Below, in pieces: positions 7,947 to 16,779 of a stretch of DNA of 64,000 nucleotides. The notes under the pieces are model-generated. The model searched no databases. It was not told the DNA's origin and saw only the letters and a program-made list of their open reading frames with translations. The stretch's first letter is position 1. Every line of letters starts with the position of its first letter. A program made the translations under genes and the position numbers. The DNA comes from Bradyrhizobium yuanmingense (GTDB taxonomy: Bacteria > Pseudomonadota > Alphaproteobacteria > Rhizobiales > Xanthobacteraceae): the NCBI RefSeq assembly GCF_029167105.1, contig NZ_JARFML010000017.1, positions 1-64,000 of the forward strand, written 5' to 3'.

Positions 7947-9044
7947 CTACATCCCCGGCCAGTCTTCCGCCGTGAGCGTCGCCGCATCGGCGCCGACGAT
8001 GTCGGCCAGCGAATCCCGCCCCGTGCGGAGCAGCGTCGAGGTCAGGTCGCGCTTGATCTCGTCGACGAGGCCGAGGCCCTTGTAGACCAGCGACGAATAG
8101 AGCTGGATCAAACTGGCGCCGGCGCGGATCTTGGTCAGCGCGGCGCCGCCCGAATCCACGCCGCCGACGCCGATCAGCGGGAATGCGCCCTCGACGCGCA
8201 CATAGGTCTCTGCGACCATGCGCGTCGACAGGCGGAACAGCGGCCGGCCGGACAGGCCGCCTTGCTCCTTCGCCCGCGTCTCTTCACGCAACGTGCTCGG
8301 CCGCGCGACCGTGGTGTTCGACACGATCATGCCGTCGACCCGGCGCGAGCGCGCGACCTGCACGACATCGTCGAGCTGGGCGAGGCTCAGATCCGGCGCG
8401 ATCTTGAGCAGCACCGGCGTGTCGCCGGCCTTCTGCCTGACACGCTCGCGGGCCTCGATCACGCGCGCGAGCAGATCGTCGAGCAGCGCGCCTTCCTGAA
8501 GGTTGCGCAGGCCCGGCGTGTTCGGCGAGGAGACGTTGACGGTGAAATAGCTCGCCACCGGCGCGAAGGTCTCGATCAGCTTGACGTAGTCGCCGACGCG
8601 ATCGGGCGAATCCTTGTTGGCGCCGACATTGACGCCGACGATGCCGCCGTGCTGCGCGCGGGCGGCAAGCCGGCGCAGAGCCGCCTCCGCGCCGTCATTG
8701 TTGAAGCCCATGCGGTTGATGATCGCTTCGTCGCGCTCGAGCCGGAACAGCCGCGGCCGCGGATTGCCGGCTTGCGGCTTCGGCGTCACCGAGCCGATCT
8801 CGACGAAACCGAAGCCGAGCCGCAGCAGCGCGTCCGGCACCTCGGCGCTCTTGTCGAAGCCCGCGGCCATGCCGATCGGATTGGGAAAGTTCAGCCCGAA
8901 GGCGCGCACCGCGAGCTTGGGATCATCGGCACGCGGCTTGACCGGCGGCAGGAAGCGCAGGCCCTGGATCGCGAGGCGATGCGCGTCCTCGGGATCGAGC
9001 CAGCGCAGCACCGGCAGCGAAAAGGCGTCGAACGCGCGGATCAC
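7947..9044 (-). CDS. pyrD: Dihydroorotate dehydrogenase (quinone), class 2
   Basis: 365 residues. It oxidises dihydroorotate to orotate in pyrimidine synthesis and passes electrons to the membrane quinone pool through FMN. Visible family features are PIGMAAGFDKSAEVPDALL, the catalytic serine region TVNVSSPNTPGLR, the phosphate-binding VSNTTVARP and GVGGVDSGGAAL. An N-terminal helical membrane-association domain marks class 2. The start codon is GTG and overlaps the stop of the upstream DUF952 gene as GTGA, so these two are translated together. Confidence 0.96.
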   Translation of the reverse strand: MIRAFDAFSLPVLRWLDPEDAHRLAIQGLRFLPPVKPRADDPKLAVRAFGLNFPNPIGMAAGFDKSAEVPDALLRLGFGFVEIGSVTPKPQAGNPRPRLFRLERDEAIINRMGFNNDGAEAALRRLAARAQHGGIVGVNVGANKDSPDRVGDYVKLIETFAPVASYFTVNVSSPNTPGLRNLQEGALLDDLLARVIEARERVRQKAGDTPVLLKIAPDLSLAQLDDVVQVARSRRVDGMIVSNTTVARPSTLREETRAKEQGGLSGRPLFRLSTRMVAETYVRVEGAFPLIGVGGVDSGGAALTKIRAGASLIQLYSSLVYKGLGLVDEIKRDLTSTLLRTGRDSLADIVGADAATLTAEDWPGM

Positions 9045-9385
9045 GGCAACAGCTCCGGAACATCGTGACTGCCGTCGGAGCGCATGTTGAGGTTCATCAC
9101 CGCAAGGACCGCGCCGAGATCGAGCTCGCCATAGAGATGCGGGAAGAGCTCGTCATTGCGCGAGCGTTCCCAGCGCAGCTCGCTGCCGAGCGCGTCGCCG
9201 TCGACCTCGACCAGGAACAGCGCGCGCTGCCCGAAATAGTGCTTGCGCAAGGTCTCGGGAACCTGGGCCGCGGTCGAGAAATGGATGAACCCGTCGCGCG
9301 CGTCATCTGCGCTGCCCCGGTAGACACCCTGCCGTTCCGCCTCGCGCCAGGCCGAGGCCGGACAGATTTTGTAGATCTTGACCAC
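9041..9385 (-). CDS. DUF952 family protein
   Basis: 114 residues, starting at GTG to give VVKIYKICPASAWREAE, which matches the usual beginning of DUF952 proteins. Further family positions are DGFIHFSTAAQVPET, FLVEVD and FPHLYGELDL. The histidines and glutamates suggest an ADP-ribosyltransferase-like or metal-binding fold, but the activity is not established to my knowledge. Codons upstream of this GTG are open but would add a poorly conserved extension. It is translationally coupled to pyrD, an arrangement I recall as common in rhizobia. Confidence 0.88.
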   Translation of the reverse strand: MVKIYKICPASAWREAERQGVYRGSADDARDGFIHFSTAAQVPETLRKHYFGQRALFLVEVDGDALGSELRWERSRNDELFPHLYGELDLGAVLAVMNLNMRSDGSHDVPELLP

Positions 9386-9513
9386 CGCTATCGCAGCCTT
9401 GTTTGTTCTTTGAGTCTCTTGGGTTTTTTCGCTTTTCGCGGGTCCTCGAAACCCGGGCGCGACCGTAAAGGCGGCCCCTTCCGAACTCAAGAGTAAGCCG
9501 CCGCCTCTTGCGC

Positions 9514-9551
9514 GGAAAACGGAAAACCGGTTGATTTGAGGATAGTTTTCC
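9514..9551. promoter_or_regulatory. Candidate operator with GGAAAAC repeats
   Basis: GGAAAAC occurs twice in tandem at 9514-9520 and 9521-9527, and its inverse GTTTTCC at 9545-9551. This lies between the divergent DUF952 gene and the S24-type regulator, 53 bases before the chosen regulator start. Symmetric half-sites next to a repressor-like gene suggest autoregulation. This is inference from pattern and position only. Confidence 0.35.
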
Positions 9552-9603
9552 TGAGTTGCGACGGGCTGGACCTTCCATGGTCAGACAGGCCAAAGCGCAG
9601 AGG

Positions 9604-10233
9604 ATGCTGACTCACGGCCAGATCTGGACCGCACTGGACCGGCTGGCGGCGCGCGCCGGACTGTCGCCGTCCGGCCTTGCCAAGCGTGCCGGGCTCGACC
9701 CCACCACCTTCAACAGGTCCAAGCGTGTCACCGCCGACGGCCGCGAGCGCTGGCCCTCGACCGAATCGATCGCAAAAGCGCTTGCCGCGGCCGACGCCTC
9801 GATCGACAGCTTTGCCAAATTGATCGACGACGACGGCGCGAGCGATGGCCGCTCGGTGCCGCTGCTCGGCTTTGCACAGGCCGGGATGAGCGGCGCCTTC
9901 GATGAGGCCGGTCTTCCAACCGGCAGGGGCTGGACCGATATCGCGCTTCCGATCGCCGAGGACGGTCATGCGTTTGCGTTGGAGATTTCCGGCGACGCGC
10001 TCGCGCCGGTCTATCGCGACGGCGACATCGTCCTGGTCTCGCCCGGCGCACCGATCCGCAAGGGCGATCGCGTGGTGGTCAAGATCAAGACGGACGAGAT
10101 CACGATCGCGATCTTGAAGCGCCGCACGGCAAAGACCCTGGACTTGGCGCCCCTCGATGCGTCACAGGCGGCGCGAACGGTCGCGGCGAGCGATGTCGCC
10201 TGGGTTGCGCGCATCCTCTGGGCGAGCCAGTGA
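9604..10233 (+). CDS. Helix-turn-helix regulator with S24 (LexA/CI-like) domain, catalytic dyad apparently lost
   Basis: 209 residues. The N-terminal DNA-binding part contains LSPSGLAKRAGLDPTTFNRS and resembles phage CI repressors. The C-terminal S24 fold is recognisable from PLLGFAQAG, FALEISGDALAPVYRDGDI and KGDRVVVKI. In active family members the nucleophilic serine sits in a GDSM or GNSM motif and a lysine lies in the strand before the KRR segment. Here these read GDALAP and ITIAILKRR, so both residues appear replaced. The protein probably dimerises through this domain but may not cleave itself. The ATG giving MLTHGQIWTAL is preferred by similarity; an ATG nine codons earlier is possible. 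Confidence 0.88.
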   Translation: MLTHGQIWTALDRLAARAGLSPSGLAKRAGLDPTTFNRSKRVTADGRERWPSTESIAKALAAADASIDSFAKLIDDDGASDGRSVPLLGFAQAGMSGAFDEAGLPTGRGWTDIALPIAEDGHAFALEISGDALAPVYRDGDIVLVSPGAPIRKGDRVVVKIKTDEITIAILKRRTAKTLDLAPLDASQAARTVAASDVAWVARILWASQ

Positions 10234-10242
10234 TGGCGCCGC

Positions 10243-11886
10243 TCACGCACTCCGTGCCAGCGCGCCGTCGATCATGTTGACCGCGTTCTGCACGCCGTAG
10301 ACCGCGACGAAGGAGCCGAAGCGCGGGCCCTTCTCCTGGCCGAGCAGCACCTGGTAGAGCATGTTGAACCAGTCCAGCGTCACGCCGGGGCGGCCGTCCT
10401 TGCCCTTCTTGACCTGGTCGAGGAACGGCTCGCGGCGGCCGATCTCGTAGACGACGTTCTGGATGTCCTCGGCCGAGGCGTCCTGCGCAAGCTGCGACAG
10501 CGCATCGCGCAGGTCCTGCAGCGCCGCGCGCTCGCTGTCATCAGGCACGCGGAACTGCTTCGTCGGCGCGACGAAGTCGCGATAATAGTTGATGGCATAG
10601 CCGACCATCGCATCCAGCTTCGGATGCGTCTGCGGGCTCACGCCGGGCCGATAGCGGCCGATGAAGCCCCACAGCGTCTCGGCGTTCTCCGCGTTCGACG
10701 ACGACACCAGCGTCAGGAGCAGCTGGAAGGTGACGGGCATGTCGCCCGTCGGCGGCTTGCCGTAGTGGATATGCCAGACCGGATTGCCGAGCTGCTGCTT
10801 GCCGTCCTGCTTCGGAAAGCCGTCGAGGAATTGCTGGTAGTCGTCGACATTGCGCGGGATGACGTCGAAATACAGCCGCTTGGCCGCCTTCGGCTCGCGA
10901 TACATGAACAGCGACAGCGATTCCGGCGAGGCGTAGCGCAGCCATTCGTCGATGGTCAGGCCGTTGCCCTTCGACTTCGAGATCTTCTGGCCCTTCTCGT
11001 CGAGGAAGAGCTCGTAGTTGAAACCTTCGGGCGGCGTGCTGCCGAGCGCCTTCGCGATCGCGCCGGACAGCTTCACGGAATCGATCAGGTCCTTGCCGGC
11101 CATCTCGTAGTCGACGCCGAGCGCGACCCAGCGCATCGCCCAGTCGGCCTTCCACTGGCACTTGACGTTGCCGCCGGTGACTGATGTCTCGACTTCCTGG
11201 TTGGTATCGGGATCGACATAGGTCACCGTGCCGGCCGCGACGTCGCGGCGGATCATCGGCACCTGCAGCACGACGCCCGTGGTCTTGCTGATGGGCAGGA
11301 ACGGCGAATAGGTCGCGCGGCGGTCCGGCCCCAGCGTCGGCAGGATGATCGCCATGATCTTATCGTAGGCGGCGAGCATCTTCAGCAGCGTCGCATCGAA
11401 GCGGCCCGACGTATAATAGTCGGTCGAGCTCGCGAACTCGTAGTCGAAGCCGAAATGATCGAGGAAGGCGCGCAGCCGCGCATTGTTGTGGTGGCCGAAC
11501 GACGGGTACTCGTTGGAGAACGGATCCGGCACCCGCGTCAGCGGCTTGCCGAGATGCTCCGCCAGCATCTCCTTGTTCGGAACGTTGTCGGGCACCTTGC
11601 GGAAGCCGTCCATGTCGTCGGAGAACGCCAAAAGGCGCGTCTTGACCTTGTCCTCGGTGAGCACGCGGAAGGCGTGGCGCACCATCGAGGTGCGCGCCAC
11701 CTCGCCGAACGTGCCGATATGCGGCAGGCCGGACGGACCATAGCCGGTCTCGAACAGCACCTCGTCCTTCGGGCTTTTCTTCAGCCGCGCGACAATGGCC
11801 TTCGCCTGCTCGAACGGCCAGGCGTTGGATTGTTCGGCGAGCGCACGCAACGCGCTCGGGTTTGCGGCTAGATCAATAACGGACAT
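10243..11886 (-). CDS. lysK: Lysine--tRNA ligase, class I
   Basis: 547 residues. It is a class I aminoacyl-tRNA synthetase, unlike the class II LysS of most bacteria. The HIGH-type signature is in GPSGLPHIGTFGEV and the KMSKS-type loop in GQKISKSKGNGL. Class I LysRS is typical of archaea and alphaproteobacteria. The start giving MSVIDLAANPSAL is chosen because the upstream codons lack family similarity. It converges on the S24-type regulator with nine bases between stops and is a stand-alone gene, with repeats upstream. Confidence 0.95.
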   Translation of the reverse strand: MSVIDLAANPSALRALAEQSNAWPFEQAKAIVARLKKSPKDEVLFETGYGPSGLPHIGTFGEVARTSMVRHAFRVLTEDKVKTRLLAFSDDMDGFRKVPDNVPNKEMLAEHLGKPLTRVPDPFSNEYPSFGHHNNARLRAFLDHFGFDYEFASSTDYYTSGRFDATLLKMLAAYDKIMAIILPTLGPDRRATYSPFLPISKTTGVVLQVPMIRRDVAAGTVTYVDPDTNQEVETSVTGGNVKCQWKADWAMRWVALGVDYEMAGKDLIDSVKLSGAIAKALGSTPPEGFNYELFLDEKGQKISKSKGNGLTIDEWLRYASPESLSLFMYREPKAAKRLYFDVIPRNVDDYQQFLDGFPKQDGKQQLGNPVWHIHYGKPPTGDMPVTFQLLLTLVSSSNAENAETLWGFIGRYRPGVSPQTHPKLDAMVGYAINYYRDFVAPTKQFRVPDDSERAALQDLRDALSQLAQDASAEDIQNVVYEIGRREPFLDQVKKGKDGRPGVTLDWFNMLYQVLLGQEKGPRFGSFVAVYGVQNAVNMIDGALARSA

Positions 11887-12010
11887 CAGGGGCCTCCGGG
11901 CCGCGGAAAATAGCGATTTCCCCGCAGAATGCAAAAGTTGCGGGCTGATACCCCCAACCCTCTCTCGCTTGCGGGGAGGCTATAGCATTTGGGAGTTTCT
12001 TCCCTGCCGC

Positions 12011-12152
12011 CATCCTTCGAGACGCCCGCTTGGGGCGGGCTCCTCAAGATGAGGGCGGAGTGCGCGGCAGCAGGTTCAGCGAGCGCTCATGCTGATTAGC
12101 CTCATCCTGAGGAGGCGCGTCAGCGCCGTCTCGAAGGACGAGGCGTGCGCGC
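12011..12152. repeat. Long imperfect inverted repeat, intergenic
   Basis: CATCCTTCGAGACGCCCGC at the left and the complementary GTCTCGAAGGACGAGG at the right enclose internal stems such as GCCCGCTTGGGGCGGGC and CTCAAGATGAGG/CTCATCCTGAGG. It fills the 351-base gap between lysK and the Sel1-repeat gene. I see no gene in the rest of that gap. It is a dispersed repeat type of this lineage. Confidence 0.7.
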
Positions 12153-12237
12153 AGGCCGCCGCCACAGGTCATATGCGGTAGCCCTGCGCTTGAGGAGGGT
12201 TGGCGGTGTCTCCGCGTTGGATCGAATACGATCCGGC

Positions 12238-15200
12238 TCAATGCGCCGCTGAGGCCGAGCGCTTGGTCGCGACTTGCTTGGGGGCCGGCTTCGCGCTGGC
12301 CTGCGGTGCGCTGTCCCAGCCGCCGTTCGGGGCCGCAACGTTGACGGCATCGTCGGGCTGCGGCTCGGCGCTGAAGGTCTGGATCGCGAGCTTGGCGGCC
12401 GCCAGCGATTGCGGGTCGAGGCGCTTGGCGACATCGTCGCGCTTGCCGGCGGCATCCGCATCGCCCTGGGCGGCAGCCAAGCTGAACCATTTGTAGGATT
12501 CGGCGAGGTTCTGCTCGACGCCGATGCCGCGGGCATAGAGGATGCCGAGGTTGAACTGGCTGTCGGCGACGCCCCGATCGGCCGCTTTCCGGAACCACTG
12601 CGCCGCGCTCTTGTAATTGGCGCCGCGACCGCCGCCGTCGGCATCGAGCACGGCGAGATTGTGCATCGCCTTGGCGTTGCCGCGCTCGGCGGCCTGGGTG
12701 TAGTAGCGGCGCGCGATGTCGGCGTCCTTCTTCACCCCTAGGCCCTTTTCGTAGAGCGTGCCGAGGCGGAAGATTGCGGGGACGACCCCGGCCTGCGCCG
12801 CGCGGTCGTACCACTTCGCCGCTTCGTCGTAATTCGTGGCGACGCCCTTGCCTTCGGCAAAGCGCACGCCGATCTCGTAGGCCGCGGTCGCATCGCCCTT
12901 CATCGCGGCGCTGCGCAAGGCGGGACCGCCGATGCCGTCGGGCAGCTTTTCGCTCGGTGGCACCTGGACAGCGCCGAGCCTGGCGCGGCTGGTGCCCGAC
13001 AGCGCGCCGGTGACGTCGCTGGCGGCCGACGGCACCGGCGCGGCAGGCGCTTGCGGGATTTCAACCGATGCCGAGCCGCCGGAACTGGGACTCGGCGCCG
13101 GCACGGCATTGTTCTGCGATTGTCGTCCGATCGGTGTCGGCGACGTCATCGACGGCGTGATCTGCTCGGGCGCGGCTGGCTTGGTCTCGACCGGCGGCGG
13201 CGCAGGCTGCGGTGCCGGCTCGCTCGGGACGTTTTGCATCGCCTGCGGCGTCGGTGACGAGCTGCCGCCGTCGAGCAGGTTCATCGCCATCTTGAAGGTG
13301 CCGAGCACGATCACGACCACGCTCGCGCCGACCAGCAGCGAGCGGATCTTGGAGGTGATGGTCGAGCCGCCTTCCTGGCCCTTCTCCTTGGCGCGGGCGA
13401 TCGCGGCCTTGGCACCGCGGGCCGGCTTCTCGGGCGGCTGTGCGGCGGCAGCTTGCGCCGCGCGGCGCGCGGCCGCGATGAAGCTCGACGACGACACCGG
13501 CTCTTTCGGCGCGGCGGCGATTCCGCTGATCGCGCTTTCGGAGGCGGCGATGCGTTCCGACGGCGTGGCGACGCGCCCGCCCGGCCGGGTGCCCGGCTCG
13601 AGCGGGTGATCCGGCGGCAGTTCCGGCGCGAGTGCAGCGCGCGCCGTGTGCGGCTCCAGGATCTCGCTGATCGCGCGCGGGGGAACCGGCGGGGCCGCCG
13701 GCACGGGCGGCGGCGCGGCGGGGGTGGCGGCGTGGAATTCGCGCGGCGCGGCGACGAAGGCAGCCGGCGGCGCCTGCGCGGCAGCCGGATTGGGCAGCTC
13801 GGGCTTCGAATCGTATTTCGGCGGCTGTGCTGGCGCTTGCGGCCGCGGCTCGCGCGCCATCGGCGCCGGCTCCATCGCCGCCGCCATCGGCATCGACATC
13901 GGCTGTGGGGTGGGGGGAGGCGGCGCGGTGCGCACCGCGCGCAGATCGCCCTCGATCATCGAGAGGCGATCGACGACGTGGCCGAGCGCGCTGTGGACGG
14001 CCTCGAGCGAGTCCTGGGTGTGCCGGTTGGTCTCGGCCTGACTGAAGCGGATGTCGGAGAGCTCGCGCTTGACGAGGTCGACCATGCCGGATTCGGGCGG
14101 CGGCGCGGCGTTGCGGCTCTCGGCCAGCGCGGCATAGGTCGCCTGCTGCCGTTCCAGGTGCCTGAGGATGTCGTGCAGTCCGTCCTCGACGCGGCTCAAA
14201 TTGCCGTTGCGCGGATCGGCGGCGGCCTCGATCCGCTCCAGGAGATAGGAGACACGCTGCTCGAGATGGGCGAAGGTCGATGCGGAATCGTTGCCGACCT
14301 GCATGCGGTCGAAGCGGTCCGACAACGCGCGGATCGCAGCGTCCAGATGCTCGGTGCTCTCGGACGGCTGCGGCCGCTCGCGGGTTTCCAGCGCCGCGGT
14401 GAGCGCCGCGATGCGCTGCTCCAGCACCGCAAAGCTGTCGCTGGGACCGGAGGCGCGGGTGATCTGGTCGACCTTGGACGACAGCAGCTGGACGTCTTCG
14501 GACAGCCGCGCCAGCGCCTCGTTGGAGGCGACGTTGGAGACGATGGCGCGCAACGCTGAGATCGCGCCTTCGAGCTGCTGCACGGTCGAGGGATCGTCGT
14601 TGGCGCGCAGGATCAGGTCGAGCTTGGCGCCGAGATTGCGGATCGCCTCGTCGTAGCCGGTGAGCTGCTCGGCCGGCGTCAGCGTGCGCAGCACCTGCTT
14701 GATGTCGGACAGTGCGCGCTCGATGCCGGCAAGAACCTGCCCGTCAGTGCCGTTGGAGCGGGTCTCGTCGATCCGGCGATGCAGCGAGCGGATCTCGTTC
14801 TCGATCGACTCGATCGCGCGCCGCGGCATTGCCTCGGTGATGGCGGCGCGGATTTCGGCCAGCTCGCTGCGGAAGGCGTTGATGGCCTGCTCGGTATTGT
14901 CAGGCCGCTGCAGCGATTCGATCTGGCTCGTGATCTTGAGCAGATGGCGCTCGAGCGAGGAAAAATCCGGCCCCGGCTGCGGGGGCGGTGGCGCATAGGC
15001 AGGGGCGGGCGGCGCCATCGGCGGCGCGTAAGCAGCCGTTGGCGCAAGCGGCGGCGCGGCACGCGGCGGCATCTGCCGCGGCGCAAAGCCGTCGAGCTCG
15101 CTCTGGCGCGCGGTGATCTCGGCGACCGCGACGTCGAACGAAGCCGGGCTCAGGGGTGGTGAGCCGCGATAGACCTGCGCGGCGGCGCGCTCGACGGCAT

Positions 15201-15669
15201 CGGCCTGGTGCTGGCGCGTCTCGGCCGGGGTGGGGCGAGGGGCCTGCGGCTGCGGCGCTTGCCGCTGTGGGCGGGAGATCTGCGACAGGCGCGCGTCGAG
15301 CCGCGAGATCGCATCGTTGAGTTGGCGCGCGACGCCCTGCTCGCGCGAGATGTCCGGTCGTGAGGAGTCTTGTCTTGAGGCGTCTTGTCTTGAGGAGTCT
15401 TGGCGCGGGGCGGGTTTTGAGATCCGCTCGATCTGCTGGGTGATCGCGTCGAGCCGCTGGTGGATGTCGGCGACTTCGCGGCTCTCCTGGCTCGGCATGG
15501 CTTGCGGCCGCTGATCATACGATCCGCGAAAGTTGGGCGGGGCAGTATCGCCGAGCGTGGAGTTCAGCCAATCGTTGAGCGACATGCCGGCACGGCGCGC
15601 GGCAGCCTCGGCCCGCTCCCGGACGGATGGATCGATGCCGTCGACACTCCACGATACGCGCGAATTCAT
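12238..15669 (-). CDS. PodJ-like membrane protein with coiled coil and Sel1 repeats
   Basis: 1143 residues. The N-terminus (SWSVDGIDPSVRERAEAAAR, MSLNDWLNSTLGD) matches the start of alphaproteobacterial polar-localisation proteins related to PodJ. A long proline/glutamine-rich and coiled-coil cytoplasmic part follows, with many LEQRIA/LERQ-type heptads. A single membrane span lies near residues 772-795 (LLVGASVVVIVLGTF). After a proline-rich linker come about five Sel1/TPR repeats in the periplasm, roughly residues 908-1105 (AAYEIGVRFAEGKGV, AIFRLGTLYEKGLGV, SQFNLGILYARGIGV). It ends soon after, so the C-terminal peptidoglycan-binding domain of Caulobacter PodJ is missing. The likely role is organising a cell pole or the envelope; exact function is unknown. 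The start was chosen where the conserved N-terminus begins. Confidence 0.85.
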   Translation of the reverse strand: MNSRVSWSVDGIDPSVRERAEAAARRAGMSLNDWLNSTLGDTAPPNFRGSYDQRPQAMPSQESREVADIHQRLDAITQQIERISKPAPRQDSSRQDASRQDSSRPDISREQGVARQLNDAISRLDARLSQISRPQRQAPQPQAPRPTPAETRQHQADAVERAAAQVYRGSPPLSPASFDVAVAEITARQSELDGFAPRQMPPRAAPPLAPTAAYAPPMAPPAPAYAPPPPQPGPDFSSLERHLLKITSQIESLQRPDNTEQAINAFRSELAEIRAAITEAMPRRAIESIENEIRSLHRRIDETRSNGTDGQVLAGIERALSDIKQVLRTLTPAEQLTGYDEAIRNLGAKLDLILRANDDPSTVQQLEGAISALRAIVSNVASNEALARLSEDVQLLSSKVDQITRASGPSDSFAVLEQRIAALTAALETRERPQPSESTEHLDAAIRALSDRFDRMQVGNDSASTFAHLEQRVSYLLERIEAAADPRNGNLSRVEDGLHDILRHLERQQATYAALAESRNAAPPPESGMVDLVKRELSDIRFSQAETNRHTQDSLEAVHSALGHVVDRLSMIEGDLRAVRTAPPPPTPQPMSMPMAAAMEPAPMAREPRPQAPAQPPKYDSKPELPNPAAAQAPPAAFVAAPREFHAATPAAPPPVPAAPPVPPRAISEILEPHTARAALAPELPPDHPLEPGTRPGGRVATPSERIAASESAISGIAAAPKEPVSSSSFIAAARRAAQAAAAQPPEKPARGAKAAIARAKEKGQEGGSTITSKIRSLLVGASVVVIVLGTFKMAMNLLDGGSSSPTPQAMQNVPSEPAPQPAPPPVETKPAAPEQITPSMTSPTPIGRQSQNNAVPAPSPSSGGSASVEIPQAPAAPVPSAASDVTGALSGTSRARLGAVQVPPSEKLPDGIGGPALRSAAMKGDATAAYEIGVRFAEGKGVATNYDEAAKWYDRAAQAGVVPAIFRLGTLYEKGLGVKKDADIARRYYTQAAERGNAKAMHNLAVLDADGGGRGANYKSAAQWFRKAADRGVADSQFNLGILYARGIGVEQNLAESYKWFSLAAAQGDADAAGKRDDVAKRLDPQSLAAAKLAIQTFSAEPQPDDAVNVAAPNGGWDSAPQASAKPAPKQVATKRSASAAH
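15361..15405. repeat. Three 15-base tandem repeats inside the PodJ-like gene
   Basis: Units of TGAGGAGTCTTGTCT repeat at 15361, 15376 and 15391 with one or a few changes each. On the coding strand they encode SRQDA/SRQDS-type five-residue repeats in the linker after the N-terminal domain. Such a tract can gain or lose units by slippage without breaking the frame. Confidence 0.8.
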
Positions 15670-15876
15670 GACTCTGTCCGGTTCCGACTTCGGCACCCCA
15701 CCCGGCGCCTCCAGCTTTCCCACGCGTGCCGGTTGCAAACACAATCGAATTTGGCGCGGGTCGTCTGCCTCGAAAACCGACTTTTTCCTGTTACGGTAAA
15801 TAACGGGTTAAGGAATGCGGCGCCGGGGTCTTAAAGTTGGGCGGCGGAACTCGGGGTTGGGACGCTGTGGCGATGC

Positions 15877-15955
15877 ATCCAGTACGCCGCGGCATATCGA
15901 TTGAACCATAAATGTCTCGGCGTACTGGATCGCCCGGTCAAGCCGGGCGATGACA
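15877..15955. repeat. Palindromic intergenic repeat
   Basis: ATCCAGTACGCCG at 15877-15889 pairs perfectly with CGGCGTACTGGAT at 15918-15930. A second stem, ATCGCCCGG-TCAAG-CCGGGCGAT, lies at 15929-15951. The TCAAG loop links it to the element at 2312-2393. The gap 15670-15991 otherwise holds only the upstream region of the PodJ-like gene. Confidence 0.75.
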
Positions 15956-15991
15956 GCGAGGGGCGGAAAGGTTCGGGTAACGTCGGCGCCC

Positions 15992-16582
15992 TCAGCCCTT
16001 CCCCTCGCGCTTGCCATCCTCCAGCGGCACCACCGTGGCCTTGCCGCTCATCGCCGACAGCGCTTCCAGCGCCTCCTCGCAGAAATCGGCCACCATCTGC
16101 TCGTGACGGGCGCCGAGCTGAAGCAGCAGCAGATTGCCGAGATCGAGCCGGCCCTCCGCCGTGCCGTCGGGAAAGCGCTTCTTCAAGATGCGCTCGTAAT
16201 TGGCGTGGCGGTCGCGGTGGTGCTCCAGGCGGGCCATCAGGTCGGTGCGCATGGGCTCGAGGTCGATGCTGTCCAGCGCATGCAGCCGCACCAGGAGGTC
16301 GTCCTTGATCGAGGGCGGCGTGCTTGGCCGCGCGGCCCAGTGCCGCAGTGCTGTTCGGCCCTCGGGAGTCAGCGTATAGATCAATTTGTTCGGCTTGCCC
16401 GACTGCACGACCTCGCGGCCCTGGATGTAGCCGCGGTCCCGCAGCTTGGAGAGCTCGCGGTAGATCTGCTGATGGTCGGCCTTCCAGAAGAAGCCGATCG
16501 AGGAATCGAACGTCTTGGCGAGCTCGTAGCCCGTCATCGGACGTTCCGTCAGGCATGCGAGGATTGCGTCGCCCAGTGCCAT
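15992..16582 (-). CDS. PadR family transcriptional regulator
   Basis: 196 residues. The N-terminal winged helix is of PadR type (TGYELAKTFDSSIGFFWKAD, IYRELSKLRDRGYI, YTLTPEGRTAL). The C-terminal helical Vir-like dimerisation part begins at SIKDDLLVRLHALDS. A good ribosome binding site (GGAAGGGGG) precedes the ATG. It is divergent from the NTF2-like protein and the beta-oxidation genes, and two palindromes lie between them, so it probably represses itself and the catabolic operon. The inducer may be an acyl-CoA or a related compound, which is inference. Confidence 0.92.
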   Translation of the reverse strand: MALGDAILACLTERPMTGYELAKTFDSSIGFFWKADHQQIYRELSKLRDRGYIQGREVVQSGKPNKLIYTLTPEGRTALRHWAARPSTPPSIKDDLLVRLHALDSIDLEPMRTDLMARLEHHRDRHANYERILKKRFPDGTAEGRLDLGNLLLLQLGARHEQMVADFCEEALEALSAMSGKATVVPLEDGKREGKG

Positions 16583-16624
16583 GACCGGCCCCCTTCCTTA
16601 GGCTTGACCAAGTTGCTTGACTTT

Positions 16625-16659
16625 ATGCGCATCGGCGCATATGCGTCAATGTGCATATG
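16625..16659. promoter_or_regulatory. Candidate PadR operator
   Basis: Two overlapping palindromes lie here: ATGCGC-ATCG-GCGCAT at 16625-16640, and CATATGC-N8-GCATATG at 16638-16659. PadR proteins are known to bind inverted repeats of this form close to their own promoter. The site is 43 bases upstream of the padR-type start and about 120 bases upstream of the divergent gene. Confidence 0.55.
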
Positions 16660-16779
16660 GGGCAGCGTGCGGGCGGGTCCATGACCCGACTGGATAATCA
16701 AGCGAAATCAATCTCCTCGCTACTGTGCATGGGGTTGTTTTCGCACTTTTTGCCCTAGCCTTGAGGGAGGCACCCGAGA

